The translations under genes and the position numbers were made by a program. Below are positions 37,761 to 41,423 of a stretch of 41,423 nucleotides of DNA, in pieces. Source of the DNA: an uncultured bacterium. GTDB lineage: Bacteria; Patescibacteriota; Gracilibacteria; Absconditabacterales; Absconditicoccaceae. Each line of letters starts with the position of its first letter. The first letter of the stretch is position 1. Where the stretch lies: positions 1 to 41,423 of the forward strand of contig CAIXFE010000008.1 of assembly GCA_903918675.1 (NCBI GenBank), given 5' to 3'. The notes below the pieces were generated by a model. That model searched no databases. It was not told where the DNA came from and saw only the letters and a list, made by a program, of their open reading frames with translations.

Positions 37761-37816
37761 GTTTTCCCTATAGCAGAATTATTGCAATGACTCTCTGGGA
37801 AAACGGAGGGTTTTTT
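37761..37816 (+). ncRNA. Possible structured leader RNA or terminator before the nitrilase gene
   Basis: GTTTTCCC and GGGAAAAC (8-bp perfect arms) enclose 28 bases, then GGAGGGTTTTTTAATT. This looks like a terminator with a long apical region or the end of a small RNA. It is not a class I recognise. It lies ~150 bp before the nitrilase ATG with no gene between. Confidence 0.4.
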
Positions 37817-37963
37817 AATTGAGACGCAACAAAAGGTCGAATGCAGTGAGATGCTTTTGTGACGTCGAAACTATAGTTGACCAACAAATAATTATGCAAC
37901 AAAGGGAAGAAGTATAGCAAAAAAGTACGGTCAACTAAATTTTTATTCTACTATCCAGCGATT

Positions 37964-38746
37964 ATGAAAATATGATTTTATCAAGCCGATTCAAAATTTT
38001 GATCCATAGATGAAAATCTGCAGAAACTTGAACAGCAATTACAAAGTATCCAGACTGATCTTTTGGTCCTGCCAGAACTCTTTACTACCGGATATATGTT
38101 CAAAGACAAAGAGGAATTACAGCAATACAGCGAAGAGATTCCCAATGGCCAAACGGTCCAAAAAATAATTGCTCTCGCTAAAAAATACGAGACTACTCTT
38201 GTCCTCGGCATACCAGAATGTGAAGGAAATAAATACTTTGATACCACAATCCTCGTGTGACCTGAGGGATACGTGGGGAAAAATCAGAAAAAACATTTAT
38301 TCTACAGAGAAAATCTGATCTTCGATAAGGGAGAAAACAGATACGAAGTATTCACCACACCGATAGGAAATATCGGCCTTATGGTCTGCTTCGATTATAT
38401 GTTCCCTGAAGTCTATAGGACGCTGGCTTTGCAATGAGCCGATATCCTATGTCTGACCTGCTGTCTCAAGACGATGCCTAGCAAAGTCATGACCGTAGCC
38501 AGAGCAAATGCACTGTCCAATGGCGTCTACGTCATCGCAGTCAATAGAGTCGGCGAAGAGAGATGAGCGACATTTAGCTGATGTTCAGAAGTGATCTGAC
38601 CCAGGATGGAGCCGCTCGCACAGGGCAAAGAAAATGCAGAAGATTGCCAAATTGTAGAAGTGGATATCAACGAAGCAAAGGACAAAGCATACAATGAATT
38701 CAATGACCTCATCGGAGACAGAAGACCCAACTATTATTCCTACTAA
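37964..38746 (+). CDS. Nitrilase-superfamily carbon-nitrogen hydrolase (omega-amidase-like)
   Basis: 260 residues. Catalytic triad visible: Glu in LLVLPELFTTGY, Lys in NQKKHLFYRE, and Cys in LMVCFDYMFPEVYR. Other family words: PNGQTVQKIIALAKKY, LGIPECEGNKYFDT, LSNGVYVIAVNRVGEE, and DEFNDLIGDRRPNYY-type ending. Likely an amidase of the omega-amidase/YafV type acting on small amides. Between the tRNA-His locus and the histidine ammonia-lyase gene (37 bp upstream of the latter), so it may act in the same nitrogen-releasing context (inference). Several TGA-Gly. Confidence 0.9.
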
Positions 38747-38783
38747 CAAATCTTTCATCTTTTATCTTTTTACTACTATTATT

Positions 38784-40313
38784 ATGACCAAGGAAATTCT
38801 ATTAACAGGAAAAAACATCACTATCGAGGATATTATCGCTATAGGACGCGACAGAGCCAAAGTCGTTATCCCTGCGGAAACTTTAACCAGAGTCCAAGAA
38901 AATCGAGACGCCATGGCAGAAATGCTGGATCGCGGAGATATCATGTATGGACTCAATACCGGCATCGGCTGATTTGGCAATGTCATCATTTCCAGAGATG
39001 AAGCTGGAGAATTATCCACAAGGATGCTCAGAGCTCACTCGTCCGGATATGGTAATTTTGTGGAAGAAGAAATTGCAAGAGCAACATTATTCCTCAGGAT
39101 CAGTGTCTTCGCACAGGGATATTCTGGCGTAAGAGTTGAACTCTTGAAAACATTTGTAGAGATGCTCAACAAGTGAGTCGTACCTACTTTCTACGAAAAA
39201 TGATCAGTCGGAACGTCTGGAGACCTCGCACCTCTTTCACAGATGGGACTCGTAATTATCGGTGAAGGAAATGCGTATTACCAATGAGAAATGTTGACCG
39301 GAGCAGAAGCGATGGAGAAAGCTGGCATCCCATTGGTTACACTCGCTTACAGAGAAGGCCTCGCCATCATGAACGGCACCCAATTCATGTCAGCCATCGC
39401 AGCATTTAATGTCTATGATGCGGAGAGACTTATCAAGCAGGCTGAGATCAGCGGCAGCATGACCTTGGACGTTTTGAATTGCGTAGAGGCAGCGTTTGAC
39501 TCGAGATATAATGAACTTAAACCATATAAATGACAGAATAATTGCGCAGAAAATATTCGCAGAATGCTTGCATGAAGCGAGATCATGAAGCAGAAGAAAC
39601 AGAACGTGCAGAATGCATATTCACTCAGAGCATTACCTCAAGTCTTGTGAGCTATGAAAGATTCCTTGGATTTTATCCGCATGATGACAGAGACAGAAAT
39701 GAATTCTGTAGCCGATAATCCCATCTTCATCACCAAAGATAAAGTGGCTCTCGCATGAGCAAATTTCCATGGAGCTCCGATCTGATATACTCAAGATCTG
39801 CTGTGAATCATCATTACCGATCTCGGGAATTTATCAGAAAGACAGACCAACAATTTATTAGATCCTGCATGCTCAGGAGGATTGCCAGCATTCTTAGTCA
39901 AGACTCCAGGATTAGATTCATGACTGATGATCAGCCAATATACTCAGGCCGCATTGGTCTCTGAGAATAAAAGTCTGGCCAGTCCTGCAAGTGTGGACTC
40001 GATCCCCGTGTCAGCAAACCAGGAAGATCACGTTTCATTTGGTACTATAGCAGCCAGACAAGCGAGAGAAATTATCAAAAATACCGAGGCTGTCGTCGCC
40101 ATCCAATTATTGGCAGTATGCCAGGCCTACGAATTCAAAAAAGAATTCAAACCTTCCATCACCTTCCAAGCAGTCTACAATCTCGTCAGATCAGTCAGTC
40201 CTGCAATAGAGAAGGATAGGGCATTCTACAAGGACATTGATGCAATTGTACCACTGGTAAGAAAGTATCAAGTACTAGAAGAGGCCGAGAAGGTGATAGG
40301 GAAATTGAAGTAA
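38784..40313 (+). CDS. hutH: Histidine ammonia-lyase
   Basis: 509 residues, same length as bacterial HutH; converts histidine to urocanate and ammonia. Family residues: YGLNTGIGGFGN (catalytic Tyr), RAHSSGYG (His of the substrate pocket), GSVGTSGDLAPLSQM (MIO region), IMNGTQFM (Asn), QNAYSLRALPQVLG (Tyr and Arg), and SANQEDHVSFGT (Glu). The MIO triad reads Thr-Ser-Gly instead of the usual Ala-Ser-Gly; TSG is, as I recall, used by the Pantoea phenylalanine aminomutase. QEDHVS and AH in the pocket favour histidine. No hutU, hutI or hutG is present in this window. Confidence 0.92.
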
Positions 40314-40338
40314 GTTTTAGTTATTTACAAACTGCAAA

Positions 40339-40524
40339 ATGGAAAAAGAAAAGAATATCTCACGCACCAAATGAAAAAAAGAACTTTCGGAAAAGGAACT
40401 CATTAAGGCGCTATCAAAGGACAATAAAAAATTATCAAAAAAAAATGATGAGTTATTGAAAATGATGATAAAGGAAGAAGAGAAACAAAAACCACGAGAT
40501 AAAGATCCTTATCGGGTCGTATAG
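40339..40524 (+). CDS. Small charged protein of unknown function
   Basis: 61 residues: MEKEKNISRTKGKKELSEKE, then LIKALSKDNKKLSKKNDELLKMMIKEEEK, a predicted coiled coil, and a tail DPYRVV. One TGA-Gly. 25 bp after hutH on the same strand. No family recognised. Confidence 0.6.
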
Positions 40525-40553
40525 TATTATTTATATTTTAATTTAATTATAAA

Positions 40554-40880
40554 ATGACAGCAAATGGAGAACCTCTCTTTAATGGAGAAACCTGAGGCTC
40601 TTATAATCCAGAACAATTGGAATTATTGAGAGATATAGGGAGAAAACAAATCACAACAACAATGGATAGTAGTGGAAAATGAACCGAAAACGAAGAGGCG
40701 AAAAGTATTGAAAAGAAAAATTATGAAAATTTAGATACAATTGCGAGAAAAATAATAACCAGATTGGATGATATGGCGAGATGACTGAGAGAATACAGTG
40801 ATCTTTATAATCCAAGAACTGAGGTTATCAGAATATTACAAAAATCATTTCCTACTTCCTCCGACACTTCACAAGCTTAG
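40554..40880 (+). CDS. Small protein of unknown function
   Basis: 108 residues beginning MTANGEPLFNGETGGSYNPE and containing a helical segment YENLDTIARKIITRLDDMAR. No signal peptide or known motif. Three TGA-Gly, which supports real coding. Its 3' end overlaps the convergent HEPN-type gene by four bases. Confidence 0.6.
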
Positions 40881-41387
40881 TTAAGCTCATCGACCGATTT
40901 CCTCATCATTTCCCGAAGTTCAAAAATACAGGCAACGGGCAAAACACTGAAATCTAAATCTTGTCATTGCATTGATTGATCTAGTTCTATTTGTCTATTG
41001 GAAAATTCAAGCCTTTGACTTGGCATTTTCTGTCATTTATTTTTCCCATGTTTTATAATAAAATCTAATTTGAAATTATGGCTAAGAGAATTACGGACCA
41101 ACCTAACAAATCAATACCAATAAAGTCATTTTAATTGTTGATTAGTTTTACCAGCATAGTCTTTAATTAATTCGAACGACATAGTTATCATATCTTTTAA
41201 TCAGAGACGAACTACGTTTGAGGAATCATTTTCAATTTCCTTCTGATTGCCATACTTCTCAACAAATCATCTAAGCGGTGGCAATGAAGCTCACGCGCAG
41301 CAAGCGGCGCGGTATCTAAACCCGATTGCCTGCTAAAAGACTACTCATTCAAATAATGATCTCATTCACGCTGTGTTCATATACCAT
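40877..41387 (-). pseudogene. HEPN-type protein gene, apparently disrupted near its 5' end
   Basis: The clear part runs from Met at 41191 (104 residues): MSFELIKDYAGKTNQQLKGLYWYGFVRLVRNSLSHNFKLDF, then a beta/helical tail ending MMRKSVDELN. RNSLSH is the R-x4-H signature of HEPN nucleases and toxins. Upstream the same frame stays coding-like (GFVEKYGNQKEIENDSSNVVRLGLKD) without an ATG, then reaches a GC-rich hairpin (41280-41330) beyond which a short ORF from 41387 (MVYEHSVNEIIIGMSSLLAG) continues in another frame. The simplest reading is one gene broken by an inserted hairpin; a later alternative start is also possible. Confidence 0.5.
41280..41330. repeat. GC-rich hairpin element with GGCAAT / ATTGCC ends
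   Basis: 51 bp, strikingly GC-rich for this window, bounded by perfect inverted hexamers GGCAAT and ATTGCC. The core has GCGCAGCAAGCGGCGC. It interrupts the HEPN-type reading frame. Confidence 0.6.
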
Positions 41388-41423
41388 TGTTTATACTCTT
41401 TCGTTTCTCATTGATGCTGGATA

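Noticed and set aside
38694-38783. Longer HutH start at 38694
   Set aside because: It would overlap the nitrilase end and translate the TTTCATCTTTTATC leader; ATG 38784 gives the normal HutH N-terminus.

Overview
Genetic code and likely organism. Almost every conserved gene here is readable only if TGA is a sense codon, and at invariant family positions it must be glycine: FDMD-G-VLADS in a HAD phosphatase, SY-G-GTALM in an FtsW/RodA protein, GIG-G-FGNV in a histidine ammonia-lyase, and two consecutive TGAs giving GGVSVGE in Tgt. All reconstructed genes end in TAA or TAG, none in TGA. This is translation table 25, so the DNA is from Gracilibacteria or Absconditabacteria (SR1) of the Candidate Phyla Radiation. 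Coordinates below join ORF pieces across in-frame TGA codons. Starts rarely have a visible Shine-Dalgarno; many follow T/C-rich leaders.

Layout. 1-2223: C-terminal part of an L,D-transpeptidase-like wall enzyme. 2266-3708 (minus): two secreted, Bacteroidetes-looking paralogues with no TGA. 3709-5286: repeat-filled spacer around an RNase H. 5287-11015 (plus): a DnaQ-exonuclease fusion, a membrane metallopeptidase, FtsW/RodA and an unknown protein. 11099-11525: tRNA-Arg followed by three degenerate tRNA copies carrying inserted hairpins. 11585-13432 (minus): a DUF559 nuclease and a coiled, heptad-repeat protein. 13637-17195 (plus): DUF378, then a large double-hotdog (FabZ-like) protein beside an LpxC-like deacetylase. 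17301-19973 (minus): membrane-anchored alpha/beta hydrolase and Tgt. 20075-23629 (plus): AMMECR1-like, NUDIX, ComB-like, HAD and two CYTH proteins. 23664-28104 (mostly minus): methyltransferase, YidC, ribosome recycling factor, 5-formyl-THF cyclo-ligase, ASCH (plus), queuosine-precursor transporter. 28456-30178 (plus): a cluster of receiver-like proteins. 30734-36927 (plus): DEAD-box helicase, DnaX, two acetyltransferases, an AstE/AspA-type zinc hydrolase. 36929-37422: TrpR-family regulator divergent from tRNA-His across a shared, operator-bearing promoter. 37964-40880 (plus): nitrilase, histidine ammonia-lyase, two small genes. 40877-41387 (minus): HEPN-type gene that looks disrupted by a GC-rich hairpin.

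Themes. (i) Spacers are built from several families of short degenerate repeats, and the same words occur in frame inside conserved genes (RNase H, exonuclease fusion, Tgt, DnaX). (ii) Small GC-rich palindromes are scattered in spacers, in tRNA pseudogenes and in the HEPN gene. (iii) A histidine-flavoured locus groups a TrpR-family regulator, tRNA-His with paired operators, and HutH. (iv) A double-hotdog protein whose His and Glu lie in different halves sits beside an LpxC homologue, an unexpected lipid-type pair in a CPR genome. (v) Tgt and a YhhQ-type transporter suggest queuosine salvage.
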